A DNA stretch of 64,000 nucleotides from Capra hircus (lineage: Eukaryota; Chordata; Mammalia; Artiodactyla; Bovidae), in assembly GCF_001704415.2 (NCBI RefSeq), contig NW_017189517.1, positions 7,327,167 through 7,391,166 on the forward strand, written 5' to 3'. Positions 12,599 to 23,888 of the stretch are shown here, piece by piece. The notes beneath the pieces were generated by a model that saw only the letters and a list, made by a program, of their open reading frames with translations, was not told the DNA's origin and searched no databases. The translations under genes and the position numbers were made by a program. The stretch's first letter is position 1, and every line of letters starts with the position of its first letter.

Positions 12599-13532
12599 TC
12601 AGGCATATACAAGTCTATGAAGTTTGACAAAATTATGTAGCTCATGGCCACCACTGAAATCAAGATAATAGACTTTTCTGTCACCCAAAGTGTTCCATCA
12701 TGCTTCTTTGTAGTCAGTCTCCTCTCTATATTGCCAACCTTGGCAACCACTGCTCTGATTCTGTCACTATAGTTTAATCATTTCCAGAACCTCATTTAAG
12801 TGAAATCAAAGTATGTAGCCTTTCGAGTCTGGCTTATTTTGCTTAGTATAATGCTTTTGAGAGTCATCCATGTCATTGAATTTATCAGTAGTTTTCTGCC
12901 TTCTATTACATTCTATATGAATGTACAACAATCTGTTTATCCTTTCACCAGTTGATGGCCATTTGGATAGTTTGAAATTTGCAGTGATCATGAATAAAGT
13001 GGCTGTAAACATTTGTAGTTTAGCTTTTGTGTAGACATATATTTTTATTTCTTTTAGGTAAATACCAAAGAGTGGGATGGCTGGATCTTACGATGTGTTT
13101 TTCAAAACTCTGTTTTTCAACGTGACTCTGCCATTTTTTAAAAATTCCAGTCTGTGGCTTGTCTTTTTATTTCTTTTAAATTTTCTTACTATTTAAAGAG
13201 CAAAATATTTAAGTTTTTATGAACTTCAGTTGATCAATCTTTTCTTTTATGGTTCATGCTACTTCTGTCCTATATAAGAAATAGTTACCAGACCTAGGAT
13301 CATGAAGATTTACTTCTATTTTATTCTAAACATTTTGTAGCATTCAGTTTTATGTTTCAGTCTATGATCCATTTCACGTTGTATGTATAGAGTGAGGTTT
13401 GGGTTGAGGTTCTTTTTTAAAAATCTTGATTTGTCCCATTGTTCCGCCATCATTTGTTGAAAGACAAAAAGACTATTCTTTGTCTATTGAATTAAATTGA
13501 CATCTTCATCAAAAATCAGTTGACCATATATA

Positions 13533-13995
13533 AGCATACCTCGTTATTTTGTACATTGCTTTATTGCACTTTGCAGATACTGCATTTTTTACAAATTGAA
13601 GTTTTGTGGCAATCCTGCATCAGGCAAATCTGTCAACTCCATTTTTTTCCAGCAGCATTTGCTCCCTTCGTGTCTCTGTGCCACATTTTGGCAATTTTCA
13701 TCATACTTCAAACCCTCCACCAGCAAAAAGATTACAACTTGCTGAAGACTAAGTTGATGGTTAGTATTTTTTGCAGTAAAAATAAAGTATTTTTTATTTT
13801 TATTTTTTATTTTTTAAGGTATGTAGATTTTTTTTTTAGACATAATGCTATTGTACACTTTAAAGACTACAGTATACTGTAAATTTAACTCTTATATATG
13901 AACTGGGAAACCAAGAAATTTGTGTAACTCAATTACAATATTTTCTTTTTTGCACTGGTCTTGAACCAAACCCACAGTATTCTCCAGGGTATGCC
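13533..13995 (-). mobile_element. Tigger1-derived non-autonomous DNA transposon inside L1
   Basis: Terminal inverted sequences agcatacctcg at the left and gggtatgcc at the right are flanked by TA dinucleotides (13531-13532 and 13996-13997), the mariner/Tigger target. The interior matches antisense Tigger1 termini (ttgctttattgcactttgca, ccaccagcaaaaagattac, agacataatgctattgtaca). At 463 bp it lacks the roughly 2 kb transposase interior. Confidence 0.88.
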
Positions 13996-15015
13996 TATAT
14001 ATATATGGATCAGTTTCTATTCCATTGATCTATGTGTTTACTTTTTAACCAATATCACACTGTCTTGAATAGTGTACCTTTATAGTAAGTCTCAAAATCA
14101 GTTGTTTTGAATCCTTCAGCTGTTTCTTTTTCAAAATGGTCTTGGTTATCCTAGATTGTTTTCACATATAAATTTTAGAATTATCTTATAAATTTCTCAA
14201 GAAGTTGGCTTAGATTTTATTGAGCATTGACTTGAATGCTGAATTAAGGATGAATGGAATCTGTAAATTGATTTGGAAGAGAATTGCAGTATTGATGATG
14301 TTGAGTCCTCTAATCCATGAACATACTGTGTCTCTCCAGTTACTTATGTCTTTGATTTCTCTCATCATTGTTTTTTGTAATTTTCAACATATAAATCTTA
14401 TAATACTTTGTTAGATTGGTTCCTGAGTATTGTGTATTTATTGGTTCTGTTGCAAATAGTACTTATCCAAATTTCAGCCTCCCATTTGTTCATTAATGTA
14501 TCTAAAAATACAGTTCGTGTTTGTGTAGTGGTCTTAATGTTTTCCATCCTTGGTAAAGTCACTTATTAGATCTACTAATTTTTTTATGGATTATTTTGGA
14601 TTTTCTACTTAGATAATTGTGTTTTCTGTGAATAAAGACAGTTTTATTTCTCTTCTCCAATTTTGTGTATCTTATTTTCTGTACCTTACTGCATTAGCTA
14701 GGACTTCCATCTAGTAGGCTGTTGAATGGAAATGATAAGAATGGGTTCCTTGCCTTGTTCCTGATCTTAGGGGGAAATCATTCAGTCTTTCACCATTAAG
14801 TATGAGCTGTAGGTTTTTCATAGATGCTCTTTTCCAGACTGAGAAAGTTCCCTTCTATTTCTAGTTAAGTGTGTTTTCCTTTAAATTGTGAATGGCTGTC
14901 GAATATCACAGTTTTTTCTGCATCTATATAAATAAACATGGATTTTCTTCCTTAAACTGTTGATATTGTAAATGACATTAAATTAAAAATTATGAACCAA
15001 CCTCGCATGTGTAGA

Positions 15016-16564
15016 CCAAATCCCAAATGACTATAGTATATTATTCTCTTATACTTTATGGAATCATGGCTAGATGCTGCATAGTTGTTGGCAATTCCTG
15101 AACATATGAGTGTTAGAACCACTTCCATCTTTGCTAACCTTACCTATGATACAATGCATGTAGAGTGCTGTCCTTCATCTTGATTTGGTCTTTCGGCTAT
15201 CATAAGGGAATGAGGGGAAAGGCAACAAATATAATGAGTGTCTATGTATTAATACTAGGCAATGTGTATGTTAATTTAATCTTAATTGGAAATTGAGGTC
15301 CAACAAGCAATTCGTACCACTGAAGTCTTGGAGCTGTTCGATGGCACACTCAGAACTAAAGTACAGGTTTGTTTTGTAAAAAACCATGATAAGACCATCA
15401 CATTTTAATACCTCTCCCTGGAATTGAGTGCCTGCATGTGGCAGGTTTTGGTTGGGGCAGGGAACCAGGTATTGGGTGGAAGACTGCAGGGAGGGTGGTG
15501 GAGGAGAGACTGATTGAGATTAGGAAAGGGAGAAATGTTCCACCACCATTCATTGCCATCTAAAAACCTGGACTTTTTTAGATATCTTGGTTTGCATCAT
15601 ATCTCTGTCATTTATTTGATTTGTGGCACATTTGTATCTCTGAGACTCTTTTTTATTGTTAGTATTTGAATTGTAGACTGTTAACCTGGGTTGTTATGAA
15701 GAATAAAGTGCCACGCACATAGAATGTGCTCAAAATTATGGTGTCCATTACTATCCTCATTACTGATTTCCTACCATTAAATACACCTTATAACTGGAAA
15801 TAATTTGGTTTTGGAAAGTGATTTATGTAGTTTAATTCTTTTGCTAAAATAGCCTAGAACAAGTCTTTTTTTTCTTTTTTTAAAGAATGGACTTGGTTTC
15901 CTCTACTTTTTACCCACATCCCAAGTCAAAACAATACTCACTTTACTAAATCAGTTTGCAAGTTTGATTTAAAACCTCCTGCTGAATGCTTTGGGCTCTG
16001 GAAATGATTGCGTGCATGTGTGTTTGTACATGTGATCTGGAAGTGGTTTTCTCAGCCCTGAGGACCGGAGAGACCACTTTGATTTTACATGAGCAGCCAA
16101 CCAATGATAGCCAGCTTAAGTCCCTTCGCTCATGCAGATCTGACAGTTTCTGAGTCATCAAAACTCTACTCTGACACAAACCACTTCAGGCTGTTTGGAG
16201 GTAATGATTCCTTTTTTTGGTAAGGTTATTTTGGTTATCACAAGTAGAGCCCAACAGCTTCTTCTGTGTTTCGTCAGTCAGGTCAGGAGGTAGCAGTGAG
16301 AAAAAGGCTGACTCTTGAGAAAGGACATCAGGCTGTCATCCAGTGAGCTTTCTACTGCCCAGAACCTAAGGAGGGTTTTTGGCTCTGGTATCACCAATCC
16401 ATAGCCTTTTGGGAATTGATTCTCATTATTCTTTGATTTCCTAGCAGTACACTTCCAACTGAAAATGCTGTTTGACAGGAAAATCAATTGTATTTTGCGA
16501 ATTTGGGGGATAATGTCATACCATCCCTTGGTGTTACTGCAAATCAGGATTGGCAGTCAGTAGT
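15016..16564. other. Unassigned sequence with a possible degenerate MIR
   Basis: No gene seen. The span 15600-15770 vaguely follows the MIR 3' pattern (ctctgagactc, a 'gtgccacgcacatagaa' tail) but is too diverged to call firmly. Confidence 0.45.
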
Positions 16565-16790
16565 CCTCTTTTTTTGAAAACGACTTTATTGAGATGTGAT
16601 TGTTATACAGTGTTACTGCCCATATTTAATGTATACAATTTGATGGATTTAAACATATCCATACACCCTTGAAACTATCACTGCAATCAGGATAATATAT
16701 ATATCCATCACCTCCAAGAAAGTCTCTTCCTGCCTTATGTTTTGTATGTATGTGTTAAGAACTCTTGAGATCTATCCTCTTAACACATTT
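16565..16790 (-). mobile_element. L1M 3' UTR fragment, antisense
   Basis: Antisense L1 3' UTR motifs are present: actttattgagatgtgattg, taatgtatacaatttgatgg, and a diverged cactgcaatcaggataatat. Confidence 0.78.
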
Positions 16791-17361
16791 TAAGTGAAAA
16801 TGAAGTGTTTTACATATTATTGCATTGTCATATTACATATTTATATGATACATAGTATTTTACATATTACATATTGTCGAAGCACCTGCGCCTTAACCAC
16901 AACTTCTAATTTAATTTACACCTTAAGTACAGTAGGTCTTATTTTTACTTTATGATGAAAAAATTGACCTAAGGGATATGTTTTCCCAAAGATCACCTTT
17001 GGATATTGCGCCAGTACCCAGAACCAATTTTGAATTTTGTCCAGTGCTCTTTGCATAAGACCTCTGGCCCTTAAGCCTGATCTGGCTCTCTAAACTTTAT
17101 TGACCTAGTAAACTGTTTGAAAACTAAATGTTTAATGACTACCTTTGTCCCCACAATTAGGATCAACAAATGTAATTGATGACAGCTTCAAAGAGAGTTC
17201 ATGAAACAAGTAGTTTCATGGAGATAGTTTGGAGAAGACCTTCTGCATTTCATATTTGTAACTTTCCCTTTCTAAACTGGTTAGAGACTTCCAGCGTTCA
17301 AGGAGGAATGTTCAAAGGCTGGCCATTAAACTTTTGGGATGGTTTTAATTAAAATGTTGGC
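16791..17361. other. Unassigned intronic sequence
   Basis: Contains AT-rich low-complexity around 16805-16880. No gene or named repeat. Confidence 0.5.
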
Positions 17362-17370
17362 CAGTGAGGT

Positions 17371-17586
17371 AAGGGGCCTCCCTGGTGGCTCAGACCATAA
17401 AGAATTCACCTGCAATGTGGGAAACCTAGGTTCGATCCCTACGTTGGGAAGATCCCCTGGAGGAGGGCATCATGGCAACCCACTTCAGTATTCTTGCCTG
17501 GAGAATCTCATGGACAGAGCAGCATGGTGGGCTACAGTTCATAGGGTTGCAAAGAGTTGGACACAACTGAGCGACTAAGCACAGCA
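17371..17586 (+). mobile_element. Bov-tA SINE with target-site duplication
   Basis: A sense head and body end in gagcgactaagcacagca. The nine-base direct repeat cagtgaggt flanks it at 17362-17370 and 17587-17595. Confidence 0.93.
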
Positions 17587-17938
17587 CAGTGAGGTGTGGC
17601 CCAGCCTGGTAGATTTGGTGCAGCCTCTTGAATTTGACTTTGTGTTAAATACTTTTCTAATCATTATAGGGACATAAAGATTAAAGGTGAAACAAACCAA
17701 AAAATAGTATTCTACTCTTTAGACCTGACAAGCCAACAAACAAGATGGGAACATAGACATGATTCCATTTTGTTTCCTCCAGTCCATTCTTCATTCTTCT
17801 AGCAGGAGAGTCTTTTGAAAGCACATGTCCTTCCCATAAAATTTTCTGATGGTTCCCTGTTTCTCAGAGGCCCAAGTCCAAGCAGGACAGAAAAGGCCTT
17901 CTCTTATTTTTCCAGCTTCTCCCTCCATACCCACTCCT

Positions 17939-18259
17939 CTGGCCAGGATCCCAAATCTCAACACCCTGGTGACCTGGGTTGGACTATGCATGAGGTAGGT
18001 GAGCTTTGTGCCCAGGCCCAGTTCTGTCCTCTTCATTCTCACTCATGTCTTGTTTCTCCACAGGTGTCACTTAAAGGGACACAGGTTTCTTCATTTGTAA
18101 TAGGGGGATCAACATCAGCACCTCCATCCTGGGCTTGCTGTGAGGGTTCAACCAGAATGCATTCTGAGGGCTTAGACTGTGCCTGGCATAGCGTATTTTA
18201 TTATTATTATACAATAGAAGAAGCAGGGGTGTGAGGGTAAAATCTTAATATTTTTAAGT
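17939..18259 (+). repeat. Local duplication, copy 1
   Basis: This segment is homologous to 19490-20190. Both share an identical 22-base start block (17939-17960), then ggttggactatg, catgtcttgtttctccacag, a MIR and a downstream gggtaaaatcttaatattt. Homology extends beyond the MIR on both sides. Confidence 0.85.
18085..18215 (+). mobile_element. MIR SINE, sense
   Basis: Follows the MIR 3' half: gtttcttcatttgtaatagg, gtgagggttcaac, agactgtgcctggcatag, then a ttattattattat tail. It lies within the first copy of a local duplication. Confidence 0.75.
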
Positions 18260-18960
18260 GCTCGGAGCACACCTTGATTTTTCATGCCTCTTGGTGTTTG
18301 CTCATGCTGAGCCCTCTGTCTAGAATGCTGTGTTAGTCTGAGTCCTCTTAGAAGGAGAAATTTAGGATGAAACAGGCAAGGGTTTTATAACCAACTGCCT
18401 GTGTGAGAGATGTGGCAGGATGAGGAGATGGGAAGGGTGGGCGTGCCCATGATGCCAGTCCATGATGCAAGTCTGACCCCTAGTGAAGAGGAGACAGAGC
18501 AGCTTGGGTGAAAGCTCTCTAGACTGCTGTACAGTTGAAGGGAGGTTCAGAAAAACCTTTGGGGAGTCCCAAAGTCCAAAGGTCAGTACAGTCCTGCCCC
18601 TGCTGTGCTCCACCCATTGGAAGTGAGCCTTTGGCACAAACATTAGGATGAATTTCTGAGGTAGCAGCTCAGTTGTGCTCCCTGTCATTGGAGGCCTTCC
18701 TCTTAGCCTCTGTAAGTGCCTTTCCTCTTGCGTTGAATTCCTCCTGCCTGTATTTAAAGGACCAACTTTAAATGTTTTCTCTTCTAGGAAACTTTTCCTT
18801 GAAAGAAATTCTCAGCATGTCAGATGATGGGCCCACTGTCTACAGTGATCATTCCCAAATCTCTGCCTTGTTAATTTCTGATACACTTGCTTGAACCCCT
18901 GCCATCTGAGAAACTAATAGGTGTTCAGGAAATAATCTTTTGAAGCAGTGAATGAGTTGG

Positions 18961-19488
18961 TAAGACTTGGACAAGCAGATTTAAGGGAGAAGATAGTTGA
19001 GGCAGAGTGAACTGCTTAAGCCGAGTCAAATAAGTATGTCTTGCCCCAAAACTGTCATTTTAGGGAAAGTATATTACGATGCAAAACAGTGGGGGCAGGT
19101 TTTTTTTCCTGGCAGTTGAAAATGATTCATATTTGAGAACTTTGTTAAAAACAATGTATTGAGTATTTCCTGAGAGATTTCTTTTCTGAGAGGAAACAGA
19201 GTTGATGGAAATGGAATTTTACTGCTGCCAGGAAGAGTATGATAAAGATCAAATCTCTTACAACTGCTACCAGAATAGAAATTTCCATAGAGCAAAGAGA
19301 TTTAAAAGGCCCACCTAATGGCTCATAGGTATTTAGTGTTTAGTGCAGCTGAACTGTAATTCCATGATGGAATTGGACCAATTTTGACAGTCCGGTTTGT
19401 AACATATGAATTAGTGGAGACTCATTCATTTTGACATTTACTGAAGCTGCCAGATGTTGGCCATATTTCTGATGAAAGGAAACAGGGA
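18961..19488. other. Unassigned intronic sequence
   Basis: Lies between the two copies of the local duplication. No gene or named repeat recognised. Confidence 0.5.
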
Positions 19489-19764
19489 GCTGGCCAGGAT
19501 CCCAAATCTCAGTGTTACTACCAACCGCCTGCCTCTGCTACATGTTGCCAGAGGAGGTAGACATGCCAAGGATAAGGTCTCAAAAATCACTCTTTATCAG
19601 CAACAGAGGTTTAGCTCCTAATCCCTATGTAAAGTTTTGCTCTGGTGGCCTGGGTTGGACTATGTATGAGGCAGGTGCTCCTTTTTGCCCGGGCCCAATT
19701 CTGTCCTCTGCATTCTCCCTCATGTCTTGTTTCTCCACAGGTACCACTTGAAAGGACGCATGTT

Positions 19765-19910
19765 TCTTTATTTGTAAGAAAAGGATGAATATTGGCACCT
19801 ACATCCTGGGCTCACTGTGAGGATTCCACCAAGTGGATATGCTGAGGGCTTGGACTGTACCTGGCATAGAGTATTTGTTCAATAAGTGGTAGCTAGGTTT
19901 TATTATTATT
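19765..19910 (+). mobile_element. MIR SINE, sense
   Basis: MIR 3' half: tctttatttgtaagaaaagg, ctcactgtgaggattccacc, ggactgtacctggcatagag, caataagtggtagc, then ttattattattat. Confidence 0.78.
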
Positions 19911-19925
19911 ATATAGTTGAAGAGT

Positions 19926-20140
19926 GATTTCCCTGGTGGCTTAGTCAGTAAAGAGTCTGCCTGCAATGTGGGAGACCTGGGTTTGATCCCTGGGTCCGGA
20001 AGAGCCCCTGGAGGAGGGCATGGCAACCCACTCCAGTATTCTTGCCTGGAGAATCCGGATGGACAGAGGAGCCTGGCGGGCTATAGTCCATGGGGTCACA
20101 AAGAGTCAGACAGGACTGAGCGACTCACTTTCACTTTTTC
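19926..20140 (+). mobile_element. Bov-tA SINE inside duplication copy 2
   Basis: Complete sense copy. Imperfect flanking repeats (atagttgaagag before, atagttaaagaag after) suggest an eroded target-site duplication. It is absent from copy 1, so it inserted after the duplication. Confidence 0.92.
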
Positions 20141-20190
20141 ATAGTTAAAGAAGCTAGGGTGTAAGGGTAAAAATCTTAATATTTCTAGGT

Positions 20191-20866
20191 ACATAATTTA
20201 AAAGTTGGTGAGGGCCTATTCTCTAGGGGCATGGGCTTCTCTGGCCCACTCTGTAGTTAATCTCTCTCACACAGTTGCTGGTATCCAACTCTTCTCCAGT
20301 AAGAACAGTTCAATTTGGCTTTTACATAAGTAAAATTGCTTACTCCTCCACTGTGCTCTGACCTAATAGGGAATACCTTTCTTCTCTTTCTCATTGGCCC
20401 ATCTCTCTCACCTTCAAATTTCTATTATAATTCTTCTGTAGGTTACATATACCTAATATGCCCCAGACATGTGAATATAACATGGCTGCATGGTATAGTC
20501 CCCTCCTTTGACTTTTGTTGATCAGGTTGGGAAGCTCTTTGACCCAACAGCCATTGCCTTACAGATCTTTTCTTCCCTTTTAGTGGGATAGTTCACTTGG
20601 GATATTAGCGATTTACTTCTGTCTTAAACTGCTGAGTCATTGATTTCACTAAAGAGCTTCTCCTTTATGTATGTTTATACACATCTTTTTTTTTTTTTGA
20701 ATTATGAAACTATGGTAACACATTTACAGGAAACTTGGAAAATACAGAGCAAAGTTACATATAGTTCCACTATATGTTACAGGTATGTTTTAAAGTAGAT
20801 AAATTGAGATTTTCAGTTGGAGCTTCAGTATCATTCTCAAAAATTAATAGAACAAATAGAAAGCTG
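20191..20866. other. Unassigned intronic sequence
   Basis: A run of T (20687-20698) is followed by an aggaaacttggaaaatacag motif reminiscent of old L1, but too short to assign. Confidence 0.45.
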
Positions 20867-21083
20867 GGCTTCCCAGGTGGCACTAGTGGTAAAGAAACTG
20901 CCTGCTAATGCAAGAGACACAAGAGACATGGGTTGGATCCCTGGGTCAGGAAGAGACCCTGGAGAGGAAAATGGCAACCCACCCTCAGTATTTCTTGCTT
21001 GGAAAATCCCATGGGCAGAGGAATATGGTGGGTTACAGTCCATGGGGTTGCGGAGAGTCAGACACAACTGAGCAGACACATGA
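20867..21083 (+). mobile_element. Bov-tA SINE (subfamily with longer head)
   Basis: The head starts ggcttcccaggtggcacta and carries the extra 'caagagacat' segment of one Bov-tA subfamily. The body is intact to cagacacaactgagc. Confidence 0.92.
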
Positions 21084-21487
21084 TACTACAGGGCAAGCCT
21101 ATTTAAAATCTCCATCCAGATAGATCATAAGCCTTCCCTCCTTCCAAAATAACCGTTATCGTGACTTTTCAAGTAATTATTTTCTTACAGTTCTTAATCA
21201 AGAGGGTGCTTTTAAAAATTATCACTCTTGCCTATCCAGTTACCTCTATGTTGCAGCCTAGGTAAGGATGCTGAGATTCCTTCACAGGTGTTCTCAGGCC
21301 TGCCTTTCTAGTCTCCTTTCTCTAACCACTCCTCTTCGCCGCAGTACCGGGTTTCTGGCCATACTGAGTTATTCACAGGCTCAGATGCCTCTAGGGTTTG
21401 CCAGATAACTCCAGGCATTTGCTCCTGCTTTCCCCTCTCTCTGGAGTTGCCTCTGTTCCCATTCTCTGATGAAATCCGGCTGATATA
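21084..21487. other. Unassigned intronic sequence
   Basis: Nothing recognised. Possible remnant of an old L1 near 21115-21200, not supportable. Confidence 0.4.
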
Positions 21488-21689
21488 GTGAAGTCGCTCA
21501 GTCGTGTCCAACTCTTTGCGACCCCATGGACTGTAGCTTACCAAGCTCCTCTGTCCATGGGATTTTCCAGGCAATAGTACTGGAGTGGATTGCCATTTCC
21601 TTCTCCAGAGGATCTTCCCGACCCAGGGATTGAACCCCGGTCTCCCTCACTGTAGACAGACTCTTTACCGTCTGAGCCACCAGGGAAGT
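21488..21689 (-). mobile_element. Bov-tA SINE, antisense
   Basis: Complete antisense copy from gtgaagtcgctcagtcgtg to gagccaccagggaagtg. Confidence 0.95.
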
Positions 21690-21790
21690 GGACCTGCTCA
21701 AATGTGGCTTCTTCAGTGAAGCTGTCCTAGAGCTCTCTTCCCTGACAACCTGGATAGAATGAATCTCTCCCAGCTCTGTGCCCATTAGAG

Positions 21791-21911
21791 ACTTTTTTTG
21801 GTGGGGGGACCTGGGGGTTTGTGAGATCTTAGTTCCCCGACCAGGGATCAAACCCATGCCCTGAACAGTGAAAGTATGGAGTCCTAACCACTGGACTGCC
21901 AGGGAATTCCC
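21791..21911 (-). mobile_element. CHR-type SINE, antisense
   Basis: Antisense head: gatcttagttccccgacc, ccactggactgccaggga. Confidence 0.9.
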
Positions 21912-22439
21912 TGGAGTATTTTATACGTGCTTCCATTAGTAATATTTATCATAGTATCTGGTTCTTAACAGATTGCTTAATACATAGTAGGTGCTCAATA
22001 AATGTTTGTTGAAAGTGTGAGTCTATGCAGTCAATCTTTGAAGTTTTTTCAGGATGTCACATTTCCTTCAGAATTGACACAAATCATATATTTGATCATA
22101 TGATCAAGCTTGATGTGGAATCTTTCAGATGTTGTGAACGTTAACTGTGGTTGAAGTAATTTTTTTTGTTTGTTTTTGTTTTTGCTGTATTAAGATAGCA
22201 CTCCTGTATTTTAATTGTTTGAGTTGTCTTAAAATACCCAATTTATGTCAGCCAAACAGGGACTGAAGTGAGCTTTATAAAAACTTAAAATTCAAATCCA
22301 TATCTATTTAGTCCTAATATCAATAGGAGTGATTTATTTTAATTCAGATTCTCTCAATTACATTTTATATAACTAGGATAGATATGACTGAGAAAAATTT
22401 GACAGTTATCAAAATTTTTTTAATTGAGAAGTTTTATAT
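21912..22439. other. Unassigned sequence; L2-like 3' end at 21920-22015
   Basis: The first 100 bases include aggtgctcaataaatgtttg, typical of an L2 or MIR 3' end. The remainder is A+T-rich with no assignable content. Confidence 0.5.
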
Positions 22440-22912
22440 TTGGTTAAAACTTTTTTTAAGCTACAGAACGTATCAAAAAGTGTATATCCCTGCTTCATTT
22501 ACAGCCCTATTCCCCAGAGGTAACCACTGTTAAATTTCTTCTCTGGGTGTTCAAATTGTTTTTATGTCTATTGAAGCATATGTACACTTGTGCACACATG
22601 CATATGCTCATACATTTATGCTCATGCACATATATCTTTATACACAATTAGAATCATACAATATATCATATTCTTTAATTTGTTTTTTTACTTGATGTAT
22701 GTTAGAGATAATTTCACATTGGTATATACTGAGCTACTCCTATATTTTGACAGTTGCACAATAGTCCATTGTTTGGATATTTCACAGTTAATTTAAACAG
22801 TCCCTTCCTGATGGATATTTGGATTATTTAATTTTTAATTTTTTTTACTCTTTTAAACAATGCTGTTAATAAACATCTTTTCTATATTTTATTTACTCTT
22901 ATTTGTAAAATT

Positions 22913-23397
22913 GTTACGAACCAGACTACTTGGCCTTCCCTAATCAATAGAAATTGATCAGAAGCCGGACAAGAAATTCAGGCAAAACTTTATTGGGGCC
23001 CTGCTGCAGCAGTGGGGAGCCACAACAAACAACAGGTTCACTTGTTGCTTGCCCTCTCCCTGAAAGAGGGCTAGCTTGTGCCCTTATATGGGGTAAGGGT
23101 AGGGGTGTGTCCAGGGGTCAGACCAGAGAGGTGACTTAGGTGGTATTGTGTACAGGGAGCACCCTCAGTACCCTGTTTTTGCTCCAGGCTCTTTAAAAGT
23201 GACAGTTGGTTTTTTATTTTTTTGGTCTCTGTGTATCTTTGGGGTCCAGAATTTGCCCCAGGTGTGCATGCATGCAGTTACTTTTAGTCCCATACAGTTT
23301 CTGTGTGTTTTGTTGCTCAAAGAGCAGTATGTACAGGTGCAAGCATTGCAGCACTGCAGCAAAGGGTCCCAGGTCCCAGCCTGTCTGAGATCACCAA
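22913..23397 (-). mobile_element. Solo LTR of an endogenous retrovirus (ERVK/BTLTR1-like), antisense
   Basis: About 485 bp bounded by TG and CA. On the minus strand it has an AATAAA-type signal (gcaaaactttattgg in + orientation, near 22983) followed by a short R/U5-like end matching my memory of bovine ERV LTRs. There are no gag, pol or env sequences beside it, so it is a solo LTR left by recombination. It sits inside the antisense L1. Target-site duplications are not clear and the family name is a recollection. Confidence 0.65.
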
Positions 23398-23400
23398 GTA

Positions 23401-23728
23401 TTTTTTTTTAATAATTTTATTTATTTATTTACTTTATTTTTGGTAGCACAGGCTTTTTTTCTCTAGTTGCAGTAAGCTGGGGCTACTCTCTAGTTGTGGT
23501 GTGAGGGCTTCTCATTGCAGTGGTTTCTCTTGTTGTGGAGCACAGGCTCTTGGGTGCACGGGCTTTAGTAGTTGTGGCTCCTGGGCTCTAGAGCACAGGC
23601 CCAATAGTTGTGGAGCATGGGCTTAGTTGCCCTGAGGCATGTAAGATCCTCCTGGACCAGGGATCGAACCAGTGTCTCTTGCATTGGCAGGCAGGTCCTT
23701 TACCACTGAGCCACCAGTGAACCCTTGT
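23401..23728 (-). mobile_element. CHR-1-like tRNA SINE, antisense
   Basis: A long antisense CHR copy: T-rich tail, then gggcttctcattgcagtgg, ttctcttgttgtggagcaca, gaccagggatcgaacc and gagccaccagtgaaccc. It is directly next to the LTR. Confidence 0.85.
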
Positions 23729-23888
23729 GGGTGTGGAGGTAATACCTCATTGTAGTTTGATTTGGATTCTCCAGTAATTAGCAATATTGAGTATCTTTTC
23801 AGTATTTTGGGCAAAGGATATTAATAGGCATTTCTCCAAAGAATATATACATCTGGCCGATAAGCACATGAAAAGGTGCTCAGTGTCT

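Larger units (their letters stand above)
12330..15015 (-). mobile_element. Ancient L1 (L1M) 3' half, antisense, with two nested insertions
   Basis: Reading right to left, this is L1 ORF2 reverse-transcriptase sequence followed by the ORF2 end and 3' UTR. Recognisable antisense phrases include attccattgatctatgtgtt, gaatgggttccttgccttgt and aataccaaagagtgggatgg. The frame is fully degraded. A Bov-tA (about 12392-12598) and a Tigger1-derived element (13533-13995) interrupt it, and the L1 resumes on both sides of each. Confidence 0.85.
17770..18960 (+). mobile_element. L2 LINE 3' region, sense, interrupted and diverged
   Basis: L2-like phrases occur in order: cccataaaattttctgatgg, ctgtttctcagaggcccaag, ctctgtctagaatgctg, and later a degenerate 3' part. 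A MIR-containing segment (17973-18259) and an unassigned block (about 18330-18700) interrupt it. Boundaries are approximate. Confidence 0.5.
19490..20190 (+). repeat. Local duplication, copy 2 (with Bov-tA inside)
   Basis: Same order of blocks as copy 1, but about 126 extra bases lie between the 22-base start block (19490-19511) and cctgggttggac (from 19649), and a Bov-tA is inserted at 19926-20140. The two copies look roughly 80-85% identical by eye. Confidence 0.85.
22440..23888 (-). mobile_element. L1M LINE, antisense, with inverted 5' end and two nested insertions
   Basis: The span 22440-22912 is antisense L1 3' sequence (ttgcacaatagtccattg, caatgctgttaataaacatc). After an LTR (22913-23397) and a CHR SINE (23401-23728), antisense ORF2 sequence continues at 23729-23799 (aatacctcattgtagtttga). 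At about 23805-23888 the orientation flips to sense (gggcaaaggatattaatagg, atttctccaaagaa, aagcacatgaaaaggtgctc). The sense piece is the part of ORF2 immediately upstream of, and slightly overlapping, the antisense piece. Confidence 0.75.

Noticed and set aside
13520..13882. 120-codon + frame
   Set aside because: It lies in L1 and Tigger1 remnant sequence in the wrong orientation; composition is T-rich and hydrophobic by chance.
17815..18234. 139-codon + frame
   Set aside because: It spans L2, duplication copy 1 and MIR; no motif, and the homologous copy 2 does not preserve it.
20867..20950. tRNA-like sequences at SINE heads
   Set aside because: Box-like ggttcgatccctggg motifs belong to Bov-tA and CHR SINEs; no complete tRNA fold with anticodon arm and proper 3' end, so not tRNA genes.
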